DNA of 36,116 bases from Oscillospiraceae bacterium (GTDB lineage: Bacteria; Bacillota; Clostridia; Oscillospirales; Ruminococcaceae). Position numbers and translations under genes: made by a program. The notes under the pieces are model-generated. The model saw nothing but the letters and a program-made list of their open reading frames with translations. It had not been told where the DNA came from and searched no databases. Positions within the stretch are counted from its first letter, which is position 1. The number at the start of each line of letters is the position of its first letter. Positions 7,574 through 16,222 of this stretch are shown in pieces. The stretch lies in the NCBI GenBank assembly GCA_017512745.1, contig JAFWEV010000090.1:1-36116 (forward strand), given 5' to 3'.

Positions 7574-8292
7574 AAGATCTGGCTGCGCAGTGCGAGAGAA
7601 AGAACACGGTCACCCATACGCAGTTTCTGACTCCCGCAGAACAGTATGAGCTGAGCAGCTGGTACAGAACACACCCTTACTTCCGGATGATCATAGGCTG
7701 CGGCATCGAGGGATGCGAACGCAACGCGGCGGCTATCCTGCCCGAGTGGATGGATGAGAACGACGACGTTTTCGGAAGCTTTCTCGGATGTGTAAAGATA
7801 ACTGCGGGTTTCGGGACTCCCGGTCACAGAGACTATCTCGGGTCCATACTCGGCCTCGGAATAAAGAGAGAGTGGATAGGGGATATCCTGATAGACGGAA
7901 GCGAGGCATACGTCATTTGCGAGAAGAGCGTGATCCCGACGATCATGCGGGAGCTGACCCATGTGAGCAGATACGGAGTAAAATGCACTGAGCTCGATCT
8001 TGACGATGTTCCAAGACCCGAACGCAAGGTCAAGACAGTTTCTTTTACAGTGCAGAGCTGCAGGTTCGATACGGTCGTCGGAGCAGTGTTCGGCATGTCC
8101 AGGAGTTCTGCGGTCAAGCTCATTAAGGGAGGACTTGCCACGCTCAATTATCAGGAGTGTCTCAAAGTCGACGCCGAAGTTGACGAAGGAGACGTGATAT
8201 CCCTTCGCGGCCACGGCAAGGCCGTGATGAAGGAGTTCAGCGGAAAGAGCAAAAAAGGACGCACTTTTGTCGTCTTTGAACGATATATCTGA
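7540..8292 (+). CDS. YlmH-like S4-domain RNA-binding protein
   Basis: This 250-residue protein has the YlmH layout. An N-terminal segment is followed by an RRM-like middle domain (about 50-165), with the typical YRTHPYFRMIIGCG and GFGTPGHRDYLGSILGLGI stretches. A C-terminal S4 RNA-binding domain (about 175-235) contains MSRSSAVKLIKGGLATLNY. YlmH of B. subtilis has been linked to ribosome-associated quality control, binding 50S subunits with stalled peptidyl-tRNA. It is usually encoded near the division genes ylmEFG-divIVA, and here it instead overlaps a ribosome-targeting GTPase-nuclease gene by 34 nt. It starts with GTG after AGGAGGA. Adenosine deaminase follows after 15 nt. Confidence 0.85.
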   Translation: MAQETEFLRRIEDLAAQCERKNTVTHTQFLTPAEQYELSSWYRTHPYFRMIIGCGIEGCERNAAAILPEWMDENDDVFGSFLGCVKITAGFGTPGHRDYLGSILGLGIKREWIGDILIDGSEAYVICEKSVIPTIMRELTHVSRYGVKCTELDLDDVPRPERKVKTVSFTVQSCRFDTVVGAVFGMSRSSAVKLIKGGLATLNYQECLKVDAEVDEGDVISLRGHGKAVMKEFSGKSKKGRTFVVFERYI

Positions 8293-8307
8293 TCAGGAGG
8301 TCAATTT

Positions 8308-9336
8308 ATGAGACAGACAGCAAGAACAGACCTGCATCTCCATCTGGACGGGTCGCTGAATCTCGCATGGGCATACAGGAAAGCCATAGAACGCGGTGTC
8401 ATACCGGAGGATATGACATTTGAGGAATTCTATGACAAGGCATATGCGCTTAATACTCAGAAGCGGGAAGAGAGCATAAAGAAATTCCAGCTCATGTGCG
8501 ATGTTCTGCAGACAAGAGAAGATCTGCACGATGCCACTTACAACCTTGTGGAGCTGCTTCATGACAGGGGAATCTATTACGCGGAGATCCGCTTTGCGCC
8601 ACAGCAGCACACAAACAGGGGCCTGAGCCAGACTGAAGCCCTTGAGGCCGTCATAAGCGGCGCAAATGACGCTGTAAATGATCTGGGGGACATCCGTATA
8701 GGGATAATAAACTGCCTCATGCACAAGGGTAACAGCGCCATGGCAAACTATGTTGAGAACATGGAGACGGTTAGGGTTACCAAACAGTATCTCGGTAAGG
8801 GCGCGGTCGGTATAGATCTTGCCGGATTTGAGAACAACTGCGACTACATGGAGTATGCTCCCGTTATAGCAAAAGCAAAGGAAGAGGGCATCCCTGTAAC
8901 CATGCACGCAGGTGAGATGGGTATAGGGCATCATGTCGTTGAAGCGATCGACATGGGTGCCGACAGGCTGGGACACGGCGTTGAGTGCATGCAGGATCCG
9001 GAGTATCTCAGGAGAGTGCTGGATCTCAATATTCCGCTCGAAGTCTGCGTGAGTTCGAATGTGAAAAAGACTCTTAACTATGCCGCGCATCAGGTGAGAT
9101 CTCTTATCGAAAATGGAGCGAATGTCACGATAAATACGGACAACATGGTGTTTGCGAGGACCGATACGCTTCATGAGCATTTCATGCTGCGGATGATCGG
9201 TGTTACGGAGGAGCAGCTTATCCACTGCACGTTCAATGCTGCAAGAGCGGCATTCTGCGACGAGGAAACGAGAGCGTGGCTCATAGAGAAACTCAAGGCT
9301 GATTTCCCCGAAGAGGCGGAGAAAGAGCAGTTCTGA
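8308..9336 (+). CDS. add: Adenosine deaminase
   Basis: The enzyme has 342 residues, the usual length. Zinc ligands and catalytic residues are visible: H10 and H12 in DLHLHLDGSL, H200 and E203 in MHAGE, H223 in RLGHG, and D278 in INTDN. The cytoplasmic reaction is adenosine or deoxyadenosine to inosine or deoxyinosine plus ammonia, part of purine salvage. The ATG follows CAGGAGGTCAATTT, a very strong ribosome binding site. It is the last gene before a strong terminator and is separated from the YlmH-like gene by 15 nt, so it is probably the distal gene of the riboswitch operon, although an internal promoter cannot be excluded. Confidence 0.92.
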   Translation: MRQTARTDLHLHLDGSLNLAWAYRKAIERGVIPEDMTFEEFYDKAYALNTQKREESIKKFQLMCDVLQTREDLHDATYNLVELLHDRGIYYAEIRFAPQQHTNRGLSQTEALEAVISGANDAVNDLGDIRIGIINCLMHKGNSAMANYVENMETVRVTKQYLGKGAVGIDLAGFENNCDYMEYAPVIAKAKEEGIPVTMHAGEMGIGHHVVEAIDMGADRLGHGVECMQDPEYLRRVLDLNIPLEVCVSSNVKKTLNYAAHQVRSLIENGANVTINTDNMVFARTDTLHEHFMLRMIGVTEEQLIHCTFNAARAAFCDEETRAWLIEKLKADFPEEAEKEQF

Positions 9337-9364
9337 GATCGTACTGATCACAATTCGGAATAAT

Positions 9365-9423
9365 AAAGGGCAAGCCTTTCCCGGAATGCTGATGAAGCAA
9401 CCGGAAAGGCCTGCCTTTGTTTT
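9365..9423. terminator. Strong, probably bidirectional terminator
   Basis: A long imperfect stem joins AAAGGGCAAGCCTTTCCCGG (9366-9385) with CCGGAAAGGCCTGCCTTT (9401-9418), around a roughly 15-nt loop. The stem is flanked by TTTGTTTT downstream and by an A-rich stretch upstream. It can stop the add operon on the plus strand and the GH5 operon on the minus strand. The remaining 9424-9583 shows no ORF with a ribosome binding site and no clear element. Confidence 0.8.
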
Positions 9424-9583
9424 ACACGTCGGATGGCCGGATCTGAATATACCTGCGGCTTGAGGTTAATGGAGAGAAAAAGAATGAGAAGTGAAGGGTA
9501 TGATTCTTGAAAGAGGATAAAATCTGTATATGAGCCGCCTGCAGGATCCGGATGAACCCGACGCCGGGATAATCGGTATTCTG

Positions 9584-10597
9584 TTATTTTTTTGGCGCGG
9601 ATCTCTCCGCGATCATGTCGATGAGCCACTGTCCAGACTGTGAGAAATCGTCGTATTCAAGACCGCTTGCCTTGAGTACGCTTGCCTTTATCGCCGCGGA
9701 AGACTCCGATACCTTTGAGAAATTCCACATGACGTGGCTGATCCCGTGTTCCTCGAGGAAATCGATCCAGATATCGGCTTCTTCGAAATCATACGGGTAG
9801 TTGCCGGTCGATGCGGTGACCCCGTATTCGGTGACGAATATCGGAAGACCCTTATCTATTGCATACTGCGCCTTGTCTCTCAGCTCCTGCTTGTGCGTAG
9901 CGGAATAGAAGTGCAGGGTATAGAGAAGATTCGGATAGTCCAGAGGATCGTCAGCGGCGACGTCGACACCCTGGGACCAGTCGGGAGTCCCCACGATTAT
10001 CACGGAGTCGGGATCGTTCTCCCTGATCACCGGGATCACCGTGTCTGCGAACTCCTTTATCTCTTCCCAGCTGACTCCGTTCGGCTCGTTGCAAATCTCG
10101 TAGATCACGTTGTCCCTGTCCTTGCAGAGAGCCGAGATGTGATCGAAGAAGCTGACCGCGTCGTCGATGTATTTATTGGGATTGCCGTCGGAAAGGATAT
10201 GCCAGTCCAGAATGACGTACATGTCGTTGTTCTCCGCATAGGTCACTCCGTCCATCATGAGACCTTCGAGTTTCTCCTTGTTTCCGCCCGTGCAGTATCC
10301 GACAACGCCCATTCCGTATGTATACATCGCCATGCGGTATACGTTCGCGCCTATGACATGGGATATATCGTAAAAAGTTTCGTCGGTTATGTATCTCTCT
10401 GATACGCTGACGCCGTAGCAGGAGATGCCTCTTAACATTACAGGCTTACCGTCTTTTCCGCAGAGAGTTCCGTCCACAACCTGCAGATGTCCGCGGGATG
10501 ACGGACGGTCTTTGCCGTCAAATGAGGATTTGTCGCCGCACGAACAGAGCGAGAGCACCATGACTGCAAGCAGCAGGATCGCTGTAACTTTCTTCAC
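9584..10597 (-). CDS. Surface-anchored GH5 endo-beta-glucanase lipoprotein
   Basis: The 337-residue protein has a lipoprotein signal peptide (LCSC, C20) and then a single GH5 TIM barrel. The acid/base is E171 in YEICNEP, the nucleophile is E257 in FVTEYG, and HFYSATH (229-235) and DWH (131-133) are further family marks. It resembles GH5 subfamily 2 cellulases. As a lipoprotein it would cut cellulose or beta-glucan at the cell surface and feed oligosaccharides to the ABC importer upstream. The start is GTG: it overlaps the cellodextrin phosphorylase stop (GTGA) and follows GGAGGTGATC. No carbohydrate-binding module is present, so soluble or amorphous glucan is the likelier substrate. Confidence 0.88.
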   Translation of the reverse strand: MKKVTAILLLAVMVLSLCSCGDKSSFDGKDRPSSRGHLQVVDGTLCGKDGKPVMLRGISCYGVSVSERYITDETFYDISHVIGANVYRMAMYTYGMGVVGYCTGGNKEKLEGLMMDGVTYAENNDMYVILDWHILSDGNPNKYIDDAVSFFDHISALCKDRDNVIYEICNEPNGVSWEEIKEFADTVIPVIRENDPDSVIIVGTPDWSQGVDVAADDPLDYPNLLYTLHFYSATHKQELRDKAQYAIDKGLPIFVTEYGVTASTGNYPYDFEEADIWIDFLEEHGISHVMWNFSKVSESSAAIKASVLKASGLEYDDFSQSGQWLIDMIAERSAPKK

Positions 10598-13470
10598 AGG
10601 ATCACCTCCAGCTTATGGTATTTGCCGTCTCGGGGAAGAATTATCTTTCCCGAAGTCTCCGCTCCGTCAAACAGAATGCGGCTGTCTTTGTTTCTGCGGA
10701 AACCGTTCAGCGCATTTATGTCGACCACCAGGGAAGTGCCCTCTATATTGAGTTCATACCTGCAGGTCTCGGAATTCAGGATCGGGTCGGGATAGATCGA
10801 GTCGCCGTCAAAGTCGAGACCAAGTATCTCATACACCGCGAGTGTCAGCCACGATGCTGTTCCCGAGAGGATCGGGCCGATGCCCTCTCCGGTCTCCGAG
10901 TTGTTGTACTGAGTGCAGAAGCGCGGGTTGCCCTTGAGGACGTACGAATCATTGAGCGTCTTGTAGGGAAGCGTCCTGTCGATCATGAAGAACGCGAGAT
11001 CGCGAAGCCGTTTCGCAAGATCTGCGTCTTCCGTCTCTTTTGCTCTCCTGAGACATGCAACGGTGCACATCATAGCTGCGTGTTTGAATACACCGCCGTT
11101 CTCCCTGTCGCCCGGGAAATAGAATGATGAACCTGTCACTATTCCGAGCTTGTCATAATCCACCGGGGTGACGAGCTTGAGCCCCGCGTCGGTCTTGAGA
11201 TATCTGTCTATTATATCGAGCATATCCCGGGTCTTTTCATCGTCCGCAATGCCGGCAAGCAAAGCCCACGAGAAGCTGTTGAGATAATAAGTTCCGTCAA
11301 TATTCTTGTCGAGCGAGAGGGAATCTCCGGTGGAACCGAGATAGGAATATCCGCGTCCGTCGTTTATGAGGCAGCGCGCGTAATATCCTCCGATCCAGGC
11401 GTTGCGGTTGACCGATTCACTGACGGCATCGGAGATCTCCTTTGCGTACAGCATAAGATCATTTTCGCCCAGGGCTCCGGCCATCTCGGACACTTCGTCC
11501 GCGGCTATCTTCAGGAGACAGGCATTCATGACGGATTCGCTCTGATCGTTTTCGAACGCAGCCCCGAATTCCTGCCCTTTCTCCTCAAGCTGCCTCCTGT
11601 ACAGAGCTTCCTTTTCGGGACCCTCGAGGGTACCGGTGTCAAGTCTCAGGCAGTCGTTCCAGTCCGCCTTATCGAGAAGAGGCAGTCCGTGTCTGCCGAC
11701 GGAGATCTTTCCGGAATATGTGATTATGCTCTCGAGAGTCCTGTAAAGAGGTCTTGTTCTGTCAGTTCCCGCCACCGGGATCTCAGCCTTCAGGAAACCG
11801 GTGTCTCCGCTGAGACGGAAATAGCGGTATACTGCCTGGACGAGCCACAGCTGGTCATCCGAGCACATCCCGGGCTCTTTGCCCCTCACTGTAAAGTTGT
11901 GATAGGCGTATCCGAATTCGAACACATTTTCCGCCCAGGAGGAGAGCAGTCTCTTTATGAGTTCATCCTGGCCGTTCGCATGCATGTAGTACATGGAAGC
12001 GAAGAGATCCTGGATCTCCCTGAATCCCGTCTCCCTGTATGACTTCTGCGTCCATGCGAACGATCTCGATACAAACGACTGGTACAGCACCTGGAACGGC
12101 AGGTTCTTTGAGATGTACGGATCCGCGACCGGATCGCCGTTCTGCATGCGTATGAACGAGCAGTAATGCTCGTTATCCTCTATTACCGCTTCGAGTGTTT
12201 TTTCGAGCGCGGCAGGATCTCTGTACCTGTTATAAAGGTTGGCGAGGTGGGGTTCAAAATCCTCAGGGGAGGACAGTCCGTCGTCCATTCCGACGAAACA
12301 GTCCGCAGTGATCTCCTTTTCCAGACGGAAGGATTTCGCCATCGCGAAGAACGCTGCCTGTCTGCGGGAGTGGCTGTTGGACAGTCTCGCTATCATCTCG
12401 GGGCGGTCCAGCGAACCGCTCCCCATGAAATCGTAGAGACTCGAGCAGTACTCGTCCATTGTCTCTCCGCCGCAGAGGAGCATTGCGAAGCGCTTTTCCG
12501 TATCGCACTCCTTCGGCTGGTGATGTACCGCTACCGCTACCGGGCGGCCGTCTTTCATGTAGAGTTGGCTCTCCGTCACGACGTTTGCGTAGATTATATC
12601 GCCTGCGAGCGTTCCGGGATCGGTGATCCCGAACATGCCGGTAACTACTATTCTGAGGTCTCTCGGGGTGTCCGTGAGGTTTATTAACTGTATCCTCTGC
12701 GCTTCCACAGCGCTCGGTTCTCCCGCTTCCTGGGGGAGCAGGAATATGGTGCGGATTATGCGCAGACCGCATTCGGTCTCATACGTGATGACCGTTCTGT
12801 TCTGGCTGTGGCGGCAGTATGCGTACTTCACATTGTCCTTAACATTCAGGGAATAGAATATCTGCTTTCCGTTCTCCGTAATATAAAACTGCCTGTTTGC
12901 CGGCTCGCCGTTCTCCTCGGGGGACAGCACGTATCTCGTCGCGAGCACCTGCTTTTCCCTCATTCCGCGGAACGAACCCCTTCCGAACTCGTCGAGTACG
13001 GATTTGGGCGTCGACTGCAGGCAGTCGGCGTATTCAGATCTGTTGCCGAGAAGGAGATTCACCCCGTAATGGGATCCTACCCTGTAGCTCCTGAGATCCA
13101 TGATCAGTTCGCCGTTGCCGTTAAGCTCGCCGGGTGAGCGCAGTACGGTGTCCCTGATCGCAGCTATCCGCTCTCTGGCTTCACCGCCTATGTCAATGGG
13201 ATCGCTCCCCGAATAAACTGAGAGATCTTTGCCGTCTATGAGGACATCCTCATCGCGGCTGTCCAGAATTCCGAAGAGCAGGGGATCGTTGATCACATGT
13301 ACAAGCACGGGCGCGTAGAAACCGAGTCCCGTGAAGGCTATGACACGGGTCCCGGTGCTGTCCCGGAACAGCGCATCGGTATATCCGTGAAGGCGGTTTC
13401 CGAAAACTTCCGCCGCGGTCTTTATCGCGTCTCTCGCAGCACTTCTGCTGGTTTCTTTTGTAAAACTCAT
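10594..13470 (-). CDS. cdp: GH94 cellodextrin phosphorylase
   Basis: The 958-residue length is close to clostridial cellodextrin phosphorylase (about 980) and well above cellobiose phosphorylase (about 810). Remembered Clostridium thermocellum Cdp segments recur here: LQSTPKSVLDEFGRGSFRG near 151-169, QVLATR near 174, EENGEPANRQFY near 185-196, and TGFREIQDLFASMYY near 481-495. The GH94 catalytic block is LPLLDKADWNDCL (596-608). The enzyme is cytoplasmic, without a signal peptide, and converts cellodextrin(n) plus phosphate to cellodextrin(n-1) plus glucose 1-phosphate. A related specificity (laminari- or sophoro-oligosaccharides) cannot be fully excluded, but the paired Cbp supports beta-1,4-glucan. 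It lies 65 nt downstream of cbp and overlaps the GH5 gene by 4 nt. Confidence 0.88.
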   Translation of the reverse strand: MSFTKETSRSAARDAIKTAAEVFGNRLHGYTDALFRDSTGTRVIAFTGLGFYAPVLVHVINDPLLFGILDSRDEDVLIDGKDLSVYSGSDPIDIGGEARERIAAIRDTVLRSPGELNGNGELIMDLRSYRVGSHYGVNLLLGNRSEYADCLQSTPKSVLDEFGRGSFRGMREKQVLATRYVLSPEENGEPANRQFYITENGKQIFYSLNVKDNVKYAYCRHSQNRTVITYETECGLRIIRTIFLLPQEAGEPSAVEAQRIQLINLTDTPRDLRIVVTGMFGITDPGTLAGDIIYANVVTESQLYMKDGRPVAVAVHHQPKECDTEKRFAMLLCGGETMDEYCSSLYDFMGSGSLDRPEMIARLSNSHSRRQAAFFAMAKSFRLEKEITADCFVGMDDGLSSPEDFEPHLANLYNRYRDPAALEKTLEAVIEDNEHYCSFIRMQNGDPVADPYISKNLPFQVLYQSFVSRSFAWTQKSYRETGFREIQDLFASMYYMHANGQDELIKRLLSSWAENVFEFGYAYHNFTVRGKEPGMCSDDQLWLVQAVYRYFRLSGDTGFLKAEIPVAGTDRTRPLYRTLESIITYSGKISVGRHGLPLLDKADWNDCLRLDTGTLEGPEKEALYRRQLEEKGQEFGAAFENDQSESVMNACLLKIAADEVSEMAGALGENDLMLYAKEISDAVSESVNRNAWIGGYYARCLINDGRGYSYLGSTGDSLSLDKNIDGTYYLNSFSWALLAGIADDEKTRDMLDIIDRYLKTDAGLKLVTPVDYDKLGIVTGSSFYFPGDRENGGVFKHAAMMCTVACLRRAKETEDADLAKRLRDLAFFMIDRTLPYKTLNDSYVLKGNPRFCTQYNNSETGEGIGPILSGTASWLTLAVYEILGLDFDGDSIYPDPILNSETCRYELNIEGTSLVVDINALNGFRRNKDSRILFDGAETSGKIILPRDGKYHKLEVIL
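10600..10609 (-). promoter_or_regulatory. Near-ideal Shine-Dalgarno sequence deciding the GTG start of the GH5 lipoprotein
   Basis: On the minus strand GGAGGTGATC is complementary to the 3' end of 16S rRNA over 10 nt. It overlaps the last codons of the cellodextrin phosphorylase gene and sits 2 nt before the GTG (7 nt counted from GGAGG). Confidence 0.8.
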
Positions 13471-13497
13471 CTTTTTGCGGGCTCCTTTTTTCGGTTA

Positions 13498-13539
13498 TTA
13501 ACAAACAAGGCGGAATGTTTCATCCGCCATGCCTGTTAA
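13498..13539 (-). repeat. Intercistronic hairpin between cbp and cdp
   Basis: TTAACA...GGCGGA and TCCGCC...TGTTAA form two stacked 6-bp stems (GGCGGA 13509-13514 with TCCGCC 13523-13528), separated by an internal loop. On the minus strand only TTGTTTGTTAAT follows, so this is more likely a processing or leaky attenuation hairpin than a full terminator. Confidence 0.55.
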
Positions 13540-15968
13540 CCCATGAAAATATCGACGTTAACCTCTTTCTTGGCACTAAGAGGTAATATGTTGCTTTCGA
13601 TCGTCTCACCGTCAACGACGACTTTCTTAACACCCTTTTCGACGTGATCGGGGTTTTTGACGTTTATGCGGTAGACCGTTCCCCTGAATCTGCGGGTCAC
13701 GCTGAATCCATCGACATAGTCGGGGATACAGGGATCCACTTTAAGTCCGTTGTAATCCGGCTGTATTCCGAGGATGCCCTGTGTGAGCACCGTGAACGTC
13801 CATGCTGCCGTACCGGTAAGCCAGGAGTTCTTGCCCTCGCCGAATGTCGGAGCGTCTTTGCCCGCGACCATCTGGCAATATACATAGGGCTCTGTTCTGT
13901 GTATTTCAGATATATCCTCGAGGAAAGCGGGGCAGGTCTTCTTATAGAGCTCAAAAGCCCTGTTTCCGTGACCCATGACCGTCTCCGCGAATACTATCCA
14001 CGGATTGTTGTGGCAGAATATGCCCGCATTCTCCTTGTATCCGGGAGGATATGACGATATCTCGCCGAGATTCAGCCTGTATGTCGTATATGCGGGGGTG
14101 AGAAGTACGATGCCGTACTTTGTCTCCAGTCTGTCCCTGACGGAATCAAGCGCCTTCTGCGCTTCGCCGGTCTTTGTTCCGATCCCGGCCATGACGCACA
14201 TACCCTGCGGCTCAATGTAGATCTGGCCCTCGTCGTTCTCCCTGGAACCGACTTTTCTGCTTTCCGCGTCATATGCTCTAAGGAACCAGTCGCCGTCCCA
14301 TCCGTCTCTGAGAACGGCTTTTTCCATATTGCCGATCGCGATATCCGCTTCGGCAGCTTCATCGGCATTGCCTGTGAGCTTAAGGATGCTGCTGTATGCT
14401 TTTCCGTATTTTACGAACATGCCGCCGATAAATACGGATTCAGCCACCGGGCCTTCGCTTGGTCCGGTTATCTGGAAGGATTCTCCGGGGTAGCGGGAGA
14501 AGCAGTTGAGGTTGAGACAGTCGTTCCAGTCAGCGCGACCTATCAGAGGCAGCCCGTGAGGTCCGAGATTGTTGAGTGTATAATTGAAGCTTCTTCTGAG
14601 ATGTTCGAGAAGCGTTCCCGTGTTGTTTTCGTCGTTGTCGAATGGAACGTTCTCCTTGAGGATGTCCCAGTCTCCGGTCTCGCGTATGTACGCGTCGACA
14701 CCTGCGATGAGCCACAGCGGGTCGTCGTTGAATCCTCCGCCTATGTCGGAATTGCCCTTCTTTGTCAGCGGCTGATACTGGTGATATGCTCCACCGTCCG
14801 CTTTCTGAGTCGCGGCTATGTCGAGGATCCTCTCTCTGGCTCTCTCGGGGATCATGTGCACGAATCCCAGGAGATCCTGGTTGGAATCGCGGAATCCCAT
14901 ACCGCGTCCTATGCCGGATTCGTAGTATGAGGCGGATCTCGACATGTTGAATGTCACCATACACTGGTAAGCGTTCCAGATGTTGACCATGCGGTCGACT
15001 TTTTCGTTCGGGGTCTTAACTTCAAATCCCGCGAGGAGATCGGTCCAGAACTCTTTGAGCTCCCTGTATCCGCGGTCGAATTTCTCATCCGTATCGTATT
15101 TTGCGAGAAGTTCCTTCGCCGGTGCTTTGTTTATCACTCCGAGGGATACGAATTTATCTTCCTCCGGAAGTTCCACATATGCGAGGGAGAAGATGACGGA
15201 AGTGCTCTCGCCGGCACCGAGATCGAGATGGATGTGATGGGCGCCGACCGGCTGCCATCCGTGCGCTATGCTGTCGGAACATTTTCCGTTCTTTACTGCA
15301 TCGGGAAGGACAGGGGAGCCGTACACTCCCATGAATGCGTCTCTCGACGTGTCGAATGAATCTATCTTTCTGTTGGCGGAGAACACCGCGTAGTGATTGC
15401 GCCTCTCCCTGTATTCGGTCTTGTGGTAGATGCTGGATCCTTCAACTTCAACTTCGCCGGTCGAGTAGTTGCGCTGGAAGTTGGTCGTGTCGTCCTGGGC
15501 ATCCCAGAGACAGAACTCCACAAATGAGAAGAGATCGAGACTTCTTCTGTCAGTATCCTTATTGGATACCGTGACGCGCATAAGAAGGATGTTGTCGTTT
15601 TTGGGAACATACATCTCCTGCTTCGCCTCGATGCCGTTTTTGCTGCCCGTGATGACGGAATATCCGAGTCCGTGGCGGCACTCGTAGCTGTCGAGTTCGG
15701 CTTTGACCGGCTGCCAGCCGGGATTCCAGAGAAGATCTCCGTCCTTTATGTAAAAATGGAATCCGTCCTGATCAAGTGGAAGATTGTTGTATCTGTATCT
15801 CGTGAGTCTGCGGAGTTTGGCGTCCTTGTAGAAGGCATAACCGCCTGCAGTATTTGATAAAAGAGTGAAGAACGAGTCGCTTCCGAGGTAGTTGATCCAG
15901 GGCAAAGGAGTGTCGTATCTACTAATAATATATTCTTTATTTATATCGTCAAAATAACCGTATCTCAT
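13536..15968 (-). CDS. cbp: GH94 cellobiose phosphorylase
   Basis: At 810 residues this matches clostridial cellobiose phosphorylase (about 811) along its whole length. Shared segments include [49 protein letters not shown] (350-369) and [10 protein letters not shown]. The catalytic block is [12 protein letters not shown] (477-488), with D483 the presumed general acid. The cytoplasmic reaction is cellobiose plus phosphate to alpha-glucose 1-phosphate plus glucose, which conserves the bond energy. The ATG follows GGAGGTCCCGACC. It is the first gene of the minus-strand operon cbp-cdp-GH5. The promoter carries an operator-like site also found in front of the divergent sugar transporter, implying shared control. 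Confidence 0.95.
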   Translation of the reverse strand: MRYGYFDDINKEYIISRYDTPLPWINYLGSDSFFTLLSNTAGGYAFYKDAKLRRLTRYRYNNLPLDQDGFHFYIKDGDLLWNPGWQPVKAELDSYECRHGLGYSVITGSKNGIEAKQEMYVPKNDNILLMRVTVSNKDTDRRSLDLFSFVEFCLWDAQDDTTNFQRNYSTGEVEVEGSSIYHKTEYRERRNHYAVFSANRKIDSFDTSRDAFMGVYGSPVLPDAVKNGKCSDSIAHGWQPVGAHHIHLDLGAGESTSVIFSLAYVELPEEDKFVSLGVINKAPAKELLAKYDTDEKFDRGYRELKEFWTDLLAGFEVKTPNEKVDRMVNIWNAYQCMVTFNMSRSASYYESGIGRGMGFRDSNQDLLGFVHMIPERARERILDIAATQKADGGAYHQYQPLTKKGNSDIGGGFNDDPLWLIAGVDAYIRETGDWDILKENVPFDNDENNTGTLLEHLRRSFNYTLNNLGPHGLPLIGRADWNDCLNLNCFSRYPGESFQITGPSEGPVAESVFIGGMFVKYGKAYSSILKLTGNADEAAEADIAIGNMEKAVLRDGWDGDWFLRAYDAESRKVGSRENDEGQIYIEPQGMCVMAGIGTKTGEAQKALDSVRDRLETKYGIVLLTPAYTTYRLNLGEISSYPPGYKENAGIFCHNNPWIVFAETVMGHGNRAFELYKKTCPAFLEDISEIHRTEPYVYCQMVAGKDAPTFGEGKNSWLTGTAAWTFTVLTQGILGIQPDYNGLKVDPCIPDYVDGFSVTRRFRGTVYRINVKNPDHVEKGVKKVVVDGETIESNILPLSAKKEVNVDIFMG

Positions 15969-15992
15969 GGTCGGGACCTCCGCGAAAGTTAC

Positions 15993-16014
15993 GTAAACGA
16001 TTAAGTTACTTTGT
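15993..16014. promoter_or_regulatory. Operator-like site 1 at the cbp promoter (LacI-type or cre)
   Basis: GTAAACGATTAAGTTACTTT is centred on CG with half-sites TAAACG/CGATTA. It closely matches the site in front of the transporter gene (AAACG-T/A-TTAAG-TACTTT). It lies just downstream of the minus-strand -10, where a bound repressor would block initiation. The LacI regulator at 21732 is the natural candidate; CcpA (cre-like) is the alternative. Confidence 0.6.
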
Positions 16015-16016
16015 TA

Positions 16017-16046
16017 AGTATATAACACAGAGTACGGAAAATACAA
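16017..16046 (-). promoter_or_regulatory. Probable promoter of the cbp-cdp-GH5 operon
   Basis: Reading the minus strand, -35 TTGTAT (16046-16041) is followed after 18 bp by -10 TATACT (16022-16017). Transcription would start near 16010, within operator-like site 1. Confidence 0.6.
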
Positions 16047-16105
16047 GTGGAAATACACGAAAAACACGGCCAAAAAGATTTTTTAAACAATTTTGAAAAA
16101 ACCTA

Positions 16106-16133
16106 TTGACTTTTTTTATGGACAATTTATACT
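16106..16133 (+). promoter_or_regulatory. Promoter of the cellodextrin transporter operon
   Basis: -35 TTGACT (16106-16111) and -10 TATACT (16128-16133) are 16 bp apart. Transcription would start near 16140, directly in front of operator-like site 2. Confidence 0.75.
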
Positions 16134-16142
16134 AGGAACTAA

Positions 16143-16163
16143 CGAAAACGTTTAAGTACTTTC
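16143..16163. promoter_or_regulatory. Operator-like site 2 at the transporter promoter (LacI-type or cre)
   Basis: CGAAAACGTTTAAGTACTTT contains the perfect palindrome AAACGTTT (16146-16153). It shares AAACG-x-TTAAG and TACTTT with site 1. It covers the expected transcription start of the sugar transporter. Confidence 0.6.
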
Positions 16164-16222
16164 CGCCTGAATCGGAAATGCTTTCGTAATCAAGAAAATC
16201 ATTCTTTTAAGGAGAAGGAACA

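Noticed and set aside
9130..9150. Asn in place of the second Asp in the adenosine deaminase NTDD-type motif (NTDN)
   Set aside because: As far as I recall, NTDN occurs in many bacterial adenosine deaminases, so it is not a sign of altered function.
8293..9351. A 352-codon ORF on the minus strand opposite adenosine deaminase
   Set aside because: It mirrors the codon pattern of add, lacks a ribosome binding site, and its translation resembles no protein family; the sense gene has full catalytic motifs.
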